The notes beneath the pieces were generated by a model that was not told the origin of the DNA, searched no databases, and saw only the letters and a list, made by a program, of their open reading frames with translations. Position numbers and translations under genes: made by a program. Shown here piece by piece: positions 11,439 to 22,860 of a DNA stretch of 64,000 nt. Source of the stretch: Agapanthus africanus (lineage: Eukaryota; Streptophyta; Magnoliopsida; Asparagales; Amaryllidaceae); contig JASDDO010000001.1 in assembly GCA_030015575.1 (NCBI GenBank), forward strand, positions 139,767,988 through 139,831,987. Reading direction: 5' to 3'. Within the stretch, counting starts at the first letter, position 1. Each line of letters begins with the position of its first letter.

Positions 11439-12442
11439 CAGCATCGCTACACTGGAATATGGTACCAGGAGCGAATCATCATTTGCCACGAGAGGATTTG
11501 GGAATCTCACGCGGGAATTTTCTCCTCACAAAGTCGAGAGGACTTTGCGAGTGTATTTCATCTCTTTTTCACGAGTTTGCTCCCTTTCGAGTTTTCACAA
11601 ACTCGACGGCAGTCCTGCTATTTTTACTCATGGAGCTCTTTCGGGTTTTCATCCGTGCCCATTTTGCTTGTGGACATACCCTTTTTTTTAATCTTCATCG
11701 CTGGTGGGACTTTGAATGTGGTCTCGCCGGTATGACTTGGGAGAGACTGGGATCATTTTACGCCCGTGGATTGTATACGGTTTTGCAGGATATATGATCC
11801 AGACCGTAGGGCCAGAAAAATTTTGGGACTTTGTTGGCGTCTGCATCGCTGCACTGGAATATAGTACCAGGAGCGACTCATCATTCGCCGTTGGGGTATG
11901 GGATTTGGGATTTGGAATTTGGTTAGCGTCTGCATCGCTGCACTAGAATATGGTACCAGGAGTGACTCATCATTCGCCACTTGGGGATTGGGGAGCGATG
12001 GCTTAGGCGACAGGTTTGGATCCCCATCACCTAAGGCTTTTCAATTTTATGGGCCGTAAGGGTCCCATAAAAGCATTTTCTCCCTATGGGTCGTAAAGAT
12101 CCCGTAGGTGTATTTTCTCCTTAGGAGTCGTGAGGACTCCCAAGTGTGTTTTTCCTTTGTGAGTCGTAAGGATCCCACAAAGGTTTGTTCTCCTCATGCA
12201 TCGTGAGGACACATGAGTGGGTCTTCCCAATGGACCATAATTCCAAGGGCGGAGACCAGCCGCGTAACTGGTGATTACGGTGGGACATGGGTATGATGAG
12301 AATTATTTGAGCCCGTGGATTGTATACGATAGTCAATTTGGAGACTAACCGTAGGGCTAGGAGAATTTTGAGAAATTGGATTTTGATTGGCGTCTGCATC
12401 GCTGCACTGGAATATGGTACCAGGAGCGACTCATCATTCGCC
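11439..12442. repeat. Dispersed 50 bp box, four copies in A
   Basis: A box with GCATCGCTGCACTGGAATAT and GGAGCGACTCATCATT recurs near 11440, 11840, 11928 and 12391. Two diverged copies lie in element C at 29812 and 29889. The box marks the same non-coding region after gag in both elements. Between copies are 70-400 bp segments, including a stretch (11500-11690) also shared with C at 30490-30660. Confidence 0.65.
11997..12222 (-). repeat. Six-hairpin cassette (copy in A)
   Basis: Six successive inverted repeats, each followed by a T-rich spacer on the plus strand: an outer stem CTTAGG/CCTAAG with a long loop, then five short stems around the pentaloops GTAAG, GTAAA, GTGAG, GTAAG and GTGAG. 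Examples are TTATGGGCC/GGTCCCATAA and GGAGTC/GACTCC. The order of the six stems is the same in the copies in C and D. A partial extra unit with loop GAGAG and stem CAAAGTC/GACTTTG lies near 11527-11545. Confidence 0.7.
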
Positions 12443-12473
12443 ATTTTTTTTTCTTGTTTTTGTTTTTTTTTTG

Positions 12474-12635
12474 CCGCGATTGCTCTATCATTTCAGCTTT
12501 TCTTATCGCGAAGGTCGCGATTGCCCTATCATTTCGGCTTTTTATTCGCAGTTGCCCCATCATTTCGGCTTTATTTTTATTTTTACTCGCTGAATTTTAT
12601 TGCGAGTTGCCCTATCATTTCGTCTTTTTATTATT
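12474..12635. repeat. Short CATCATTTCGGCT repeat in A
   Basis: Four or five copies of a 35-45 bp unit with core GCCCTATCATTTCGGCTTTT, separated by T-rich runs. The same unit occurs in C at 29530-29740. No gene is seen. Confidence 0.6.
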
Positions 12636-12655
12636 TTTGTTTTATTTACACATTT

Positions 12656-15646
12656 TTACATTCCCAGTTTAACAACTTGGAGGTCGATTGTTCCCAGTTT
12701 AACGACGTGGTGGTCGACAGTTTGCTTATCCCGGCTCCTTGAACTTTGATCTTGGTGGGGCTGTGTTGATGACCGTAGCTCTGTGGCTTGTTGGTACATC
12801 TGACGACTGTGAGGCTTTCCCGAGTTTGTATTGGTTCTCCACCCAATCTTTAAATTATAGCAGTCTTCAATGGTATGACTCACCATTCTATGATATGGGC
12901 AGTATATGGGATTGCCGGTCATGTTCATCTCATGTGGCCTCTTTGGAATAGGAAGTTGAAGACCGTTGTTCAAGGCATCCACGAATATTTCGCGAACTTT
13001 ATCCCTCGTGAAGGAGTATACTTTCTTCTTTCTCTCTATTGGAGTAGGTGCCCTTACTGATGCTGGACCCCGAGGACGACTAGTCTTTGGTTCTCCCACT
13101 GTCCGCTTACCACGTTCAGTGTACGCATCGGAGGGACAGGAGGCTGATCGCGTCCGTTTTTCACAAAGGTGTTCCGTTCTCGGGCTGGAGGGAGCATCGT
13201 TCGGCTGCTTCCGGATATCAATCCCCAGCTCACGAACCAAAATTTGATTTTTCTGTAATTGCAATCGGGCGACTTGGGTCGTGAGATCCGCCATGACATT
13301 TGCCAGCTCGTCGACTTTAGAATGGATCTTGGCCATCTTCTCATCCCTGTCCTGAAGTTGCCTTTGAAGCCATTAGAATAATGCTTGTTCTATAGTTCTG
13401 GGTATGACAATGGGGTCATCCTTACCGCCTGAGATTGACTCAGCATGAACTACGGGTTCCTATGGCTCAATGGCCTGAGCGGGCTCTTCATCATTTGGAT
13501 CGGGCCGATGTTGGATGGCAGCAACCACGTCATTGTCATGGTTATAAGGCGTAGGAGGACTTGTTTCTCTGAGCTCCATCATATAGACCGTATGGGTTGT
13601 GTACCCGTCTATTGCTTCTTCATTGGCAATGTTGCTCGCTTGGCTCTTAGCTTGTTGCCTTGGTTCGCTCTTTTTAGAGAAAGGCAGATGTCTGAGAGAA
13701 TCAGGTCCCTGAAGGACTTCGGTCCCCGTTTGTATGAAATTGGCGGTCGTAGCTTGATTGTTTGTTAACACGTCAGGGGACAATGATATTTCTCCCGCCT
13801 TATATTGTTTCTCGACCCAATCCTTGAAGATGCAACAGTCTTCAATAGTGTGTCCCAGCACTCGGTGGTATGGGCAAAAGTTGGGATGATTTGTCCTGTT
13901 CGCTTCACTTAGCCTTTTTGGTTCTGGTAGCCGCAGGCCATTCTTCAGAGCATTTTTAAAAATTTTGTGGACCTTATCCCTTCGGAATGAGTAGACCTTA
14001 TTCTTTCTTTCCTCCAAAGTTGGCTCTCGAGATTGGTCAGTTTTTGCTCCGCCCTCTCTCTGCTTATTTAGAGAATCGGTGTTGTTAGAACTTCCGCCTT
14101 TTCGGTTATCGTCCCTCCAAGGTTTTGGTCTGTTTGTGAACTGAAGATCCTGAGCAGACTAGGGTTTTGAGCATTCCAACGTTTGGACCTTTTTGGTCAG
14201 CTCTTGGAATGTTTTAAAGCCTGCGGTGCACAGGAAAGGTTTCATCCAGTCCTTCAGATTTTCTATAAGAAGACCGACGGATTGGTCTTTCTCCAACGGC
14301 GGTTCACATTTGACAGAGAGATTGCGCCATCGGACTATAAAATCCATATTGCTTTCGTTGTTCTTTGGCTCTGTCCTTACGAGGTCGGCAATGGTGATTT
14401 TATCGCTGACACTCATGAACCTTTGCTTGAACATAGATTCTATTTGAGCGAACGTCATGATCGAGTCATCTGGTATGCTTGCATACCAATCAAAAGCAAC
14501 ATCTGTCAAGCTATTGAAAAACTGACGGAGAAGGAGCTCATCATTGCCCCCAGTATTTGCGCATGATGCTTTAAATTGGGCGATGTGCCGGTTCGCATTT
14601 CCCGTCCCATCGAACCTTTCAAATTTGGGGACGACATAGCCAGTGGGAAACTCCACAAGATCGTACCGAGCAGGATATGGTCTCCCGCTACTGCTGGCAT
14701 CTTTTTGCTCTCCGGCTTCGGCTACCAATGTTTTGACTTTGTTGGCAACCAAATCCATGATTTGATCTTGAGTTAGAGGGCTACTGTCATCGGTAGCCAA
14801 GACATTTCCCGAGATAGGATGCGACTGATTTTCATGCGGTCCACCCACTTTTGGATTTGAGGGAACGGGCGTCGGCTGCTTTGGGACACCGTTTCCCAGT
14901 TCATGAGCAGAGCCCTTCGCTTGATTGGGCGGCTGAGAGGCAAGTCGGGCCGTGAGTTGCATCACGACATTCATCAAGTCGTCAATTTTGGTGTAGAGTT
15001 TGGCTATCTCCTTATCTTTACTTCTGAGCTGTTTTCGGAGCTCTTGGAGAAGTTGTTGCTCTGCGTTCTTGGGACGGAAGATTGGCTCATCTTCGCTTTC
15101 CGAGCCCGACTCTTCATGGACCGAAGGGTCTTTCTGCCTATCATCCTCATCGAGAGGGTTTTCATCACCCAGCGGAGGCGGCTGTTCTTGGGAAGCGGCA
15201 ACCACATTCAAGCCAGATTGGATTTGAGATGTGGTGGCCCCGTCTTTGCTCTTTCTGCGCGTGCCCACCATGTAGACAGTGTGGACCATATATCCAGCCA
15301 TTTCCTCATCTTTGGCGGGGTGGCCCTATTCTTCGAACCTCATGAGGTTCAGCCTAGCAGGAGCCCTAGTCCTTTTGTTGGCTCTATATCTGAGCCTTTT
15401 TTACCTTAGCTTCTCAATTTTAAGGGCTTGGCGGGCATCCATTTCCTGGGAAGCCACCATGAGTCGATTAGTGGGGAGCTTAGAGAAGACACCCGATCGA
15501 GCAGTTGTCGAGGGCACCACCGGAGCTTTGCTTGAGACGCCTTGTTGCTTTGTTGGTGTTGATGGCCTTGCCCCCAGCTGTGGCCAAGGAGAGTCGTTCA
15601 AACACCAACTTGCGTTTGAGTTGGGGCGCCTTCGAGACCACCACAT
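12656..15646 (-). pseudogene. gag: Gag of element A with duplicated C-terminal part
   Basis: One reading frame spans 15646 to 12656 without a frameshift but is broken by five in-frame stops (15401, 15326, 14159, 13460, 13373). Gag forms the cytoplasmic particle that packages element RNA. In order: a basic N-terminus with a VFSKL motif (a related VFERL piece lies in another frame at 15480-15806), a GYMVHTVYM motif near 15290, acidic and coiled-coil residues, the Ty3-gypsy Gag core (RPYP..YD, FDGTGN, LLLRQFFNSL, FDWY, RWRNLS), then a CPYHR-x3-GH-x4-C zinc-knuckle-like motif near 13860. A second GYTTHTVYM, coiled coil and YCPYHR motif follow (13545-12830) without the core, so the gene carries a partial tandem duplication. 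Every stop is one C-to-T step from CAA or CAG. No pol follows. Confidence 0.85.
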
Positions 15647-15993
15647 TTGGCCTCTTGCCTTTCGAGACCGGTTTGTCTGTCACTGGGGTTTGAGGAGCTA
15701 GGATGGCGTTAGCTGAAACGAACAGGATAGAGCTGAATGGTAGCGGCGACTCTTCCCATTGTCTCCCGAGACTGGCCGGCAGGACCGTCCTGGCATCCAT
15801 CTTCATCGTGTAGGAGATGGGAGCTGTGTCAAGAGCTTAGCTTGTCCTTGGAGACATTTTTGCTGCGACCGGAGATTGCAATTTGAAATTTGTTAACCTG
15901 CACAAAAAAACATGATTTTAGTATAGGCAATTGATATGCATATTAATTGAGTTCTCATGAAAGCTTAACCCGAAATATGGGAGGAGAGATTGG

Positions 15994-16014
15994 TCCCACC
16001 GGGCGTGCAGAATC
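15994..16014 (-). other. Element A primer binding site
   Basis: On the element strand GATTCTGCACGCCCGGTGGGA follows directly after the 5' LTR end CCTACA. Element C has nearly the same block at 34553-34574. The position and sharing mark it as the tRNA primer site; the tRNA itself was not identified. Confidence 0.7.
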
Positions 16015-17512
16015 TGTAGGGTATTTTTCGTCACCCTATTGAGATGGGAAAACGTGCGTACTTTTCAGGCGTACTACAGATTCCCCCTGCCTAGGGCAGT
16101 CCGGGGTTTATTGATTGTGGGGATTCGAATCTCCGGCAGCCGCGGACTAAGCTGCCGTTAATTACCCCTCGCCTTTGGAGCGAGGGAACCTCCGATTGAC
16201 AGGTTAAACTGGTCATGCGAACTCAGTATGCAGTGTATGTGTGTTTTGTTTTGGAGGGGGTTTTGGATATATCGGGGGCCCCGCAGAGTTTTTACGGGGG
16301 TTCCGCTACCCGGATAGCGGGCTGGGAGTCAAGGGGGTTAGCAGCCCCCGTACGGGGTGCGGGGCAGCGTCCCGACCCAATTTTTTTTACAGAGATAGTG
16401 TTGTAGAGTATGTGTGTGTGTATATACATAAATATAAAATAAAAAAAAGGGAAAAGGCATCCAAAGGATGCGTGGGAAAAAGCGCCAGTGCTTTGGGTGC
16501 TAGCGCTTTGAGCGCAAGAGCGCTAGCGCCCTACGTGCCAGGCACGTGGACACTCGTGCGCTAGCGCCCCACGTGTCAGCACATGGGAGCTCGGGCGCTA
16601 GCGCTTTGGGCGCTAGTGCTCTGAGCGCAAGAGCGCTAGCTCCCCACATGTCAGTATGTGGGCGCTCGGGCGCTAGCGCTATGGGCGCTAGCGCTTTGAG
16701 CGCTAGCGCCCCTCGTGTTAGCACGTGTGCGCTCGGGAGGCAAAAGGGACTTGGTCCCTGTAATGGGAGTTGTACTCCCAGAAAAGAGCACTTATTAATT
16801 TTTTTTTTGTGTATGTGTGTGTGGAGTTAAACTCCTAGGATGTTTTGAAGCCGATGAAGGGCTTCTCCCCTTGAGCCCTAGTTCTTCCCCAAAGTGGGGT
16901 TTCTGGAGATGGGTCTCCTTCTTCTTCCTTTGTTGGCCGGATCTTGAAGATCAAGAAATATGAGATTTTAAAAATCTCCTCTTTCTGAGATCTGATGGAA
17001 GATCTGAGTTCCCCTTTATGGGTTTTGTGGTGAAAAACTATTTAGTTTTATAAAATGAAGAGTAAAACTCTTGATTTAATTCAAAAGAAAGAAGAAGGTT
17101 TTAAAACCTTGAGGAAGGAGAAGATCACAGATCTTGATGCTTTTTCTTAGAGAGAGAAAAAGTTCTTGAGATATTTTCATTATCTTGGCCTTTATAGGCT
17201 ATACACTTTACATATAGCCCCTTGGGTTTTACAAAAATGGCATTTTGGCCATCCCATGGCTCATGTGCCATTTTTTTTTGCACATAAGCCATGGGCTTTA
17301 CAAAAATTTGGCTCTATGCCCATTCATGCATAAAAAATTATATAAAAATTATTTATTACATGATTTCATTTGGGGCATGGAGGAGGGCCGGCCGCTTCAT
17401 GTTCGGACTCGACCTGGGCATGGGCCCACTTGATCCGGACTTGGGCCCACTTGGCTTGGGGTTGACCTTGACTTTGACTTGGTCAACCGGGGTGCAATTT
17501 TCGACCCCAACA
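16015..17512 (-). mobile_element. Element A 5' LTR
   Basis: 1498 bp direct repeat of 8955-10596, starting TGTTGGGGTCGAAAATTGC on the element strand and followed by TSD ATCAC on its outer side. It includes palindromic word pairs such as GGGAGTT/ACTCCC and GAGTAAAACTC. Confidence 0.88.
16482..16738. repeat. Palindromic array in 5' LTR A (short version)
   Basis: Same GCGCTAGCGC and CACGTG-based units as 9436-9812 but fewer, and with more decayed G-boxes (for example CACATG). It explains most of the length difference between the two LTRs. Confidence 0.7.
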
Positions 17513-17854
17513 ATCACCCTATAAGCTCCCACAAAACAAAAGAGAATTTAATTCTCAAACCAAGAGTTTAACTCTTCTAAAAATAACTTAGTTCTTTCTC
17601 TGGTTGAAGATGTACAGAAGCAGATCTCCCCACAAGTTGAGAATTTAATTCTCATCGGGGAGATCTGTCATGCAAATTCAAAACTTAGGGGGGAGAATTG
17701 AGTTTAAAGAATTTAATTCTTTCAACGTGACATATAGGAATTTAATTCCTCTAAATAAAACTGGGGTTTAACCCTATAAAAGAATTCAATTCTTAAACAA
17801 AGGATTTAACTCTCTATGCACGTAAAAGAGATTAACACCTAATATGATATATGT

Positions 17855-18345
17855 CAGGTCACGTGCGCCCACGTGGGCTTCCCCCCTTAATGATCAAAAG
17901 AGAACAATTGATATCAGGTCACGTGCTCCCACGTAACCCCTGAACTAGCCTCTTCAAAAGGATAAAAGGGGAGTAAATCTAAAACAGATCTCAAATTGAG
18001 GCACCTCACGTGATAACACGTGACCCCGTTATAGTGCTTAGCACTTTCATGAGATGAAACAAGGAAGTCTCTATATTTAGGGCGCCTCACGTGATATCAC
18101 GTGACCCTTTTATAGTGCTAAACACTTTCAGAAGAGAAGGGAGAATAAATCAAATGCAAGTGCGCCTCACGTGATCCCATGTGGCCGCAATAGTGCTCAG
18201 CATTCAGAAAAGAAAAGGGGTAATTCCAAAGAAGCTGGGCCTATTTTCCAAGCGCCTCATGTGACCTCATGTGAGCGCCTTAAGCTCTTAGTGTTTAACA
18301 CTACTTTATGGCATCACATGACCCCACGTGAGCGTTAGACATACG
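17855..18345 (+). repeat. Paired G-box array (downstream part of LTR B)
   Basis: Seven units TCACGTG-N4-CACGTGA or one-base variants, near 17859, 17917, 18004, 18086, 18168, 18255 and 18312, spaced about 60-90 bp. Between them lie further palindromes such as GTGTTTAACAC. They lie downstream of the LTR TATA box. Confidence 0.7.
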
Positions 18346-18639
18346 CTAGTGTTTAACACTTCAAATAAAACGAAAGAATAAGGGGTGTTAGAGCCCACAG
18401 TATTGTTCAGCATCGCTGATGCAGAAATGGGATCAATCCCAAATAAAAATGATTAAATGGGCTGAGTCCAAGATTGGCCAAACCCCAAATTGACTGAGAC
18501 TATTGGCTTTAGTCTTAGACAAGATTATCAAATCTTTAATGAACATTCACCGGTTCAAGGGTACATCTCTTCACACCTCTGATATATGTCGTTGTAATTC
18601 TTCAACGTCTTTGGAGAGGTGGCGGGTCCCGGCAACCAG

Positions 18640-18845
18640 ACACTCAATGGACCACAACGTCCCTAAACTAAACTCTATGGACTATGAGGTTCTTAAACTC
18701 TTGAACTATGATGTCCTTAAACTTTATAGACTATGATTTCTTTAAACTAGACTATGATGTCTTTAAACACAGACTATGATGTCTTTAAACTCCATGGACT
18801 ATGATGTCCTTAAACTTATGGACCGCAAGGTCCCTAAACTAAAAC
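18640..18845 (+). repeat. GGAC-N6-GTCC hairpin minisatellite in LTR B
   Basis: Eight or nine units of 20-30 bp built on GGACTATGATGTCC-TTAAA. The stem GGAC/GTCC varies to AGAC/GTCT with both arms changed. Matching arrays lie at 35240-35475 (C) and 46650-46890 (D). Confidence 0.65.
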
Positions 18846-19403
18846 AATAGAGTCCAAATGCTCTTTGTTGGATCTAAATGATCCTGTTAAGTAGATCTTA
18901 GCCAAAAATTAGACTAACGTATTCTCAACAAACATTTGAGTTGATCTTAATCTAAAACAAGACTAATGATCCTTAAACCCAACCCAAACCCAAATCTAAG
19001 AAAATACGGATTTGGACTAATCCATTCCCTACGGGCAACAACATAAATTAGTCTCCATATAGAATCCACGGGCAACCAAAAAATAAAACAAATATACACG
19101 ACACGAAGTGACCATCTGGAGAAGGAGAAAGTTGTTACGGCGATGCGGTAGCGTAATTAACTGCAGGGGGTTACGCCTGTAGGGAAGAGCATCCCCACAA
19201 TCAAAAACCCTTCACAATGAGGGGGAATCTGACGAAGTCTGCTACATCGGCCGCATCCGTCTAAACCTTCGATACATGGTGCCATAAATCAACTTGGTAT
19301 CTTCGGTGAGGTGGACGAATAAAACCAAATAGCATCTGCTCCCAAATTCAGGCAAGACGAACCTACGCGGTTCTGTCTCCTGTTTTCGGCAGAGAAAAGT
19401 TAT

Positions 19404-19523
19404 CTACAACCTAGACCCGGTATGCGACACTCTTAGACGAAGAGACCGGACTGTACAGAGATTGTCACATTCAGGCTCAGTAGGGTACGAACGGACTTGA
19501 TTGTCAACCTCCTTTTCGGCATA
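19404..19523 (+). mobile_element. Copia H 3' LTR, middle part
   Basis: Resumes copia H after B and its duplicate GTTAT: CTACAACCTAGACCC then GGTATGCGACA and GAAGAGACCGGACTG align with K and E. It is cut at 19523 by J. The remainder of H must lie beyond the window. Confidence 0.75.
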
Positions 19524-20466
19524 TGTATAGTGCTATTCGTCATCCTATTGAGATAGGAATGCGTGTGCTTGTCAGGCATGTATAGATTCTTCCAGCGTGA
19601 GGTAAGCAGGGGTTTATTGATTGTAAGGATCCGAATCTCCGGTAGCCACGGACTAAACTGTTGTTAAATACCCCTCACTTTTGGAGCGAGAGAACCTCCA
19701 ATTGACGGGTAAAACTAGTCATGCGAACTCAATATGTAGTGTGTGTTGTGTTTTGAAGGGGACTTGGACGTATCGAGGGCCTCGCAGAGTTTACAAGGGT
19801 CCCGCTATTTGGATAGCGGACTGGGAGTCAAGAGGGATAACAGTCCCTTTACGGGGTGCGGGGCAGCGCACCGTTAGAAATTAACGGGGGATGTGTTTTA
19901 AGTGTGGAGTGTGTGGGAAAAAGAGGGGTGAGGAGCGTCCTAAAGACGCGTGAGATGCTAGCGGGTCACGCGTCCGGCGCGCGGGCGCAGGGTGCTAGCA
20001 GAAAAAAGGGCTTAGCCCCTGAACTGGGAGTTAAACTCCCAAAAGACTTTGGAGTTAAACTCCTAGAAAAAGAAAGATTTTTATTTAGAGTTAAACTAAT
20101 AAAACATTTGGATTTGGGGTTAAGCTCCTTTGAGCATTTGGATCATGGACTTAGAGTTGAGCTCCTCAAAGATTGATTTGGAGTTAAACTCCTAAAGGGT
20201 TTAGATCATAGATGGTGAAAAGAGCTCCATTTTCTTCCTGTTCAAGCCTTAGACTTCCCTAAAATGGGTTCTTTTGAGATGGATTCCTTCCTCCTCCTCT
20301 CTTTTTGTTGGATCTTGGAGAAAGGGGGCGGTGAGATTAAAAATCTCCCTTTTAGAGATTTAATGGGAGATCTAAGCTCCCCTTCGAGGGTTTTATGGTG
20401 AAAAAATATTTCTTTTTGGGAAAAGAAGAGTTAAACTCTTGATTCAATTCAAAAAGGAGAAGAAGG
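19524..20466 (-). mobile_element. A-type gypsy LTR J (cut by copia E)
   Basis: Starts TGTATAGTGCTATTCG, aligning with the outer ends of both A LTRs, and runs colinear with them through the block of GAGTTAAACTC palindromes to 20466, where copia E interrupts it. Its GCGCTAGCGC array is reduced to a short remnant near 19945-20000. Possible left target duplicate is GCATA (19519-19523). The rest would be right of E, outside the window. Confidence 0.75.
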
Positions 20467-22627
20467 TGTTAGTTATATGTATACCCTAGAGTCCATTATT
20501 GTACATGATTGTATATTATAGTGGGTGCTTGAACATATATAGAGAGGACTTTCTTGCTCGACATGATATTATGCTATCTGGTTACTCTTTATCTTAACAT
20601 GTACACTTGTATCATTATACTGTCTCTCCGTTACATGTTGATAAAGCCCTTAGGATGTGTACTTGACTACCAGGACTATAATGCAGATCATACTAGTGGG
20701 GCCAGGGTAATCCACAAGTTCGTCCTTTAATTGTTCCTAGTCGAGGGAGTATCAAGACAGGACATCGATATTCCAGAGTAGACTAGTGTATACATTTCTT
20801 GACCCTTTGGTGTTTGACATCAAAGATTGTACACAGGTGCACATTGGAAAATGGGTACACCGAACTGGACTCGTCGATAAGTCCTAGATGGTATTATACC
20901 TATCGTCAGATAGTAGTTCTCTGGTGACACTGGTACAGGTTAGTCTGTAGACCCGAGATCGTCATAGTATCTTATGTGATTCCCACCGTGCTTTGATTTC
21001 CTTCTTACCACGCTCAAGATAGCGTGCAAACAGGTGGATTTTGGGTACAGTCCCGAGTCACATGGAGGCAATGAGCGATAGGAGGGGTTTTGTCTCTCCC
21101 GGTATTGGGAGTTGATATTGCACTATGCTCAATTGGCTATAACAGGAAGTCCCTGGCCAGGGCCGATGCTGAGATTTATTGGTAAGTGTTATCAGTAGTT
21201 TCTCAACCCGTTATGAGCCTCATATCGGCATAACTTATCAAGTTATTGGGGTCTGACGTTTACCACCCCAGACTCGATATGCGACATATCAGATAAAGAG
21301 ACCGGACAGTACGGTAGTGTTACTTACTGGATTCATGGGAGTTTGGATAAGCTTTCCTGTTGATCTTCTGATCGCTCAATACCTGGGTAGCCGTTACGTC
21401 CAGCTAGTACCGCTGACGGCTTATGGGTAACTGATATGACCATTACCTACTGTTGGCGTATTGACGAGTTTTTAGAGTCCTACACAGAGGTTTCCTGGCT
21501 TAAGTGAAACGAAGTAGGGCACATATGTGATATGTACGGGACCGAGATTGTTACGTGTATGTGATACAGTATTCTAATCTTGCGATATAGGTTATATGTG
21601 ATATAACCGGATTATTGAATCAAGTGTTGATTCAATAATTTGTTATATGTATATTTGATATACATATAAATGATATTAGTCGGTTGCATGCGATATAGCC
21701 GGGTTATTAAATCAAGTGTTGATTTAATAATTTAATATATAATTATATATTTGATATATTAATATATATTAACTAATAGTAGCTCACTTAAGAATTTCTT
21801 TTCTATAAATACATATAAATATATATGTGTGATATATATTAATGTATTTAATTTTGTGTCATGATTGATAATACATTGGACATGGGTATATGAGACTCAT
21901 ACCAAACTAAAGATAATTTGGGGATTTAATTATTAAGGGATAAATCAAAATTAGGTGGAAATTGGCATGGTTTAGGATGCTTGTCGAAGCATGTAGAAAC
22001 CTTGACTTAGTCCACTAATTTTGTTTTACTCTAGATATTTATTAACCCAACCATTATCTTTAGCTATGGTTAAGTCTCTACAAATATCATTTGTGATATT
22101 TTCTTACCCATGGTTGAGATGGTTCACCACTTCATCTTCCTCTTCATCTCATTTTAGTTCTCTAGGTTTTCATGAGGTGAAGAAAGAAAGAGAGAAAAAT
22201 AATTCTAAAGTGAGCAAAATACCTACTTCATCAATCTATACCAAACTAGCCATTTAGTATAGGTTGTTTACTTCACTAATTCCTCAATTAATGAAGAGGT
22301 AGCTTGAGTTAGAAATTTTTCGACGTAGATCATCTTCGGCCTCGAAGATCCTTGAGCAAGCTCGTTCCTTTCGCCTAGTGGAGCCTAAGAAGAGTTCGGG
22401 AGCCACTACTTGGAGCAAAGGGATTACTACACGGAGTTTTAGAAGTGAAGGACCGGTCTACAAAGGTTGTATTCCTATTTCACTTAGTGTAAAGTTTGTT
22501 TACATGCATATAAAATCTTAATTCTCTAGTTCGATCCTTGGATGGTGTTGCTTAGCACTCTAGAATTTTTAAAATTGCATACTTTATGCTTGCTAAAACT
22601 TAATGGTGGTGCTATGTGACCCCAACA
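20467..22627 (+). mobile_element. Copia E 5' LTR
   Basis: 2161 bp LTR starting TGTTAGTTATATGTATACCC and ending ACCCCAACA, followed by a primer site. It aligns with the reverse complements of LTRs F and G. It inserted into J; possible left target duplicate GAAGG (20462-20466). The right end of E is outside the window. Confidence 0.82.
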
Positions 22628-22860
22628 GTAGTATCAGAGCTACTAGGTATTGGATGTCGATCTATGGGGGTTCTCACTGTGTGACAGTGTGGCGAAACAT
22701 AGGCTCTTACCCTTAGGGTGTCCCGAGACCGGAAGATGTTCTGGCGGGTTGTAGTTCTCACGAGGGGGAATCCGTAAAAAGTAGTTGCTCAGGGACTTGT
22801 AGGTGCCACAGCGACCCTATTGGATGGGGTGGCTACCTGACTTTCAGTGGTATCAAAGCC
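22628..22860 (+). other. Copia E primer site region with two candidate sites
   Basis: TAGTATCAGAGCT follows the LTR end at once and fits the initiator-Met tRNA site TGGTATCAGAGC with one change. A second match, TGGTATCAAAGCC at about 22847, is followed by sequence like that after the site in G (CTAGAG, GTCTAGG). The 220 bp between are absent from G. Confidence 0.6.

Larger units (their letters stand above)
8955..17512 (-). mobile_element. Gypsy element A, Gag-only (non-autonomous)
   Basis: A complete 8.56 kb LTR retrotransposon on the minus strand, bounded by TSD ATCAC (8950-8954 and 17513-17517). On its own strand it runs: 5' LTR (17512 to 16015), primer site, decayed gag (15646 to 12656), a 2 kb repeat-filled non-coding region, polypurine tract and 3' LTR (10596 to 8955). 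I find no protease, RT, RNase H or integrase motif anywhere. That is the layout of the TR-GAG / Gag-only class, which needs pol in trans. Gag type, primer site and extra tandem repeats point to the Tat/Retand side of Ty3-gypsy. It inserted into LTR B, whose sequence resumes seamlessly on both sides. Confidence 0.88.
17518..19398 (+). mobile_element. Gypsy solo LTR B, right part
   Basis: Continues B after element A and its duplicate ATCAC. It aligns with the reverse complement of 34600-36900 (C) and with 46300-47464 (D). It ends GGCAGAGAAAA at 19398, followed by TSD GTTAT (19399-19403). Without A, the LTR is about 2.8 kb. The same GAGAAAA end in LTR D shows the unusual terminus is real. Confidence 0.85.

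Noticed and set aside
11839-12442. TGATGAG in the 50 bp box on the minus strand as a hammerhead ribozyme core
   Set aside because: No matching CGAAA strand and cleavage triplet in the required order could be found nearby.
14183-15409. Long plus-strand frames opposite Gag
   Set aside because: Shadows of the Gag gene on the other strand; no independent motif.
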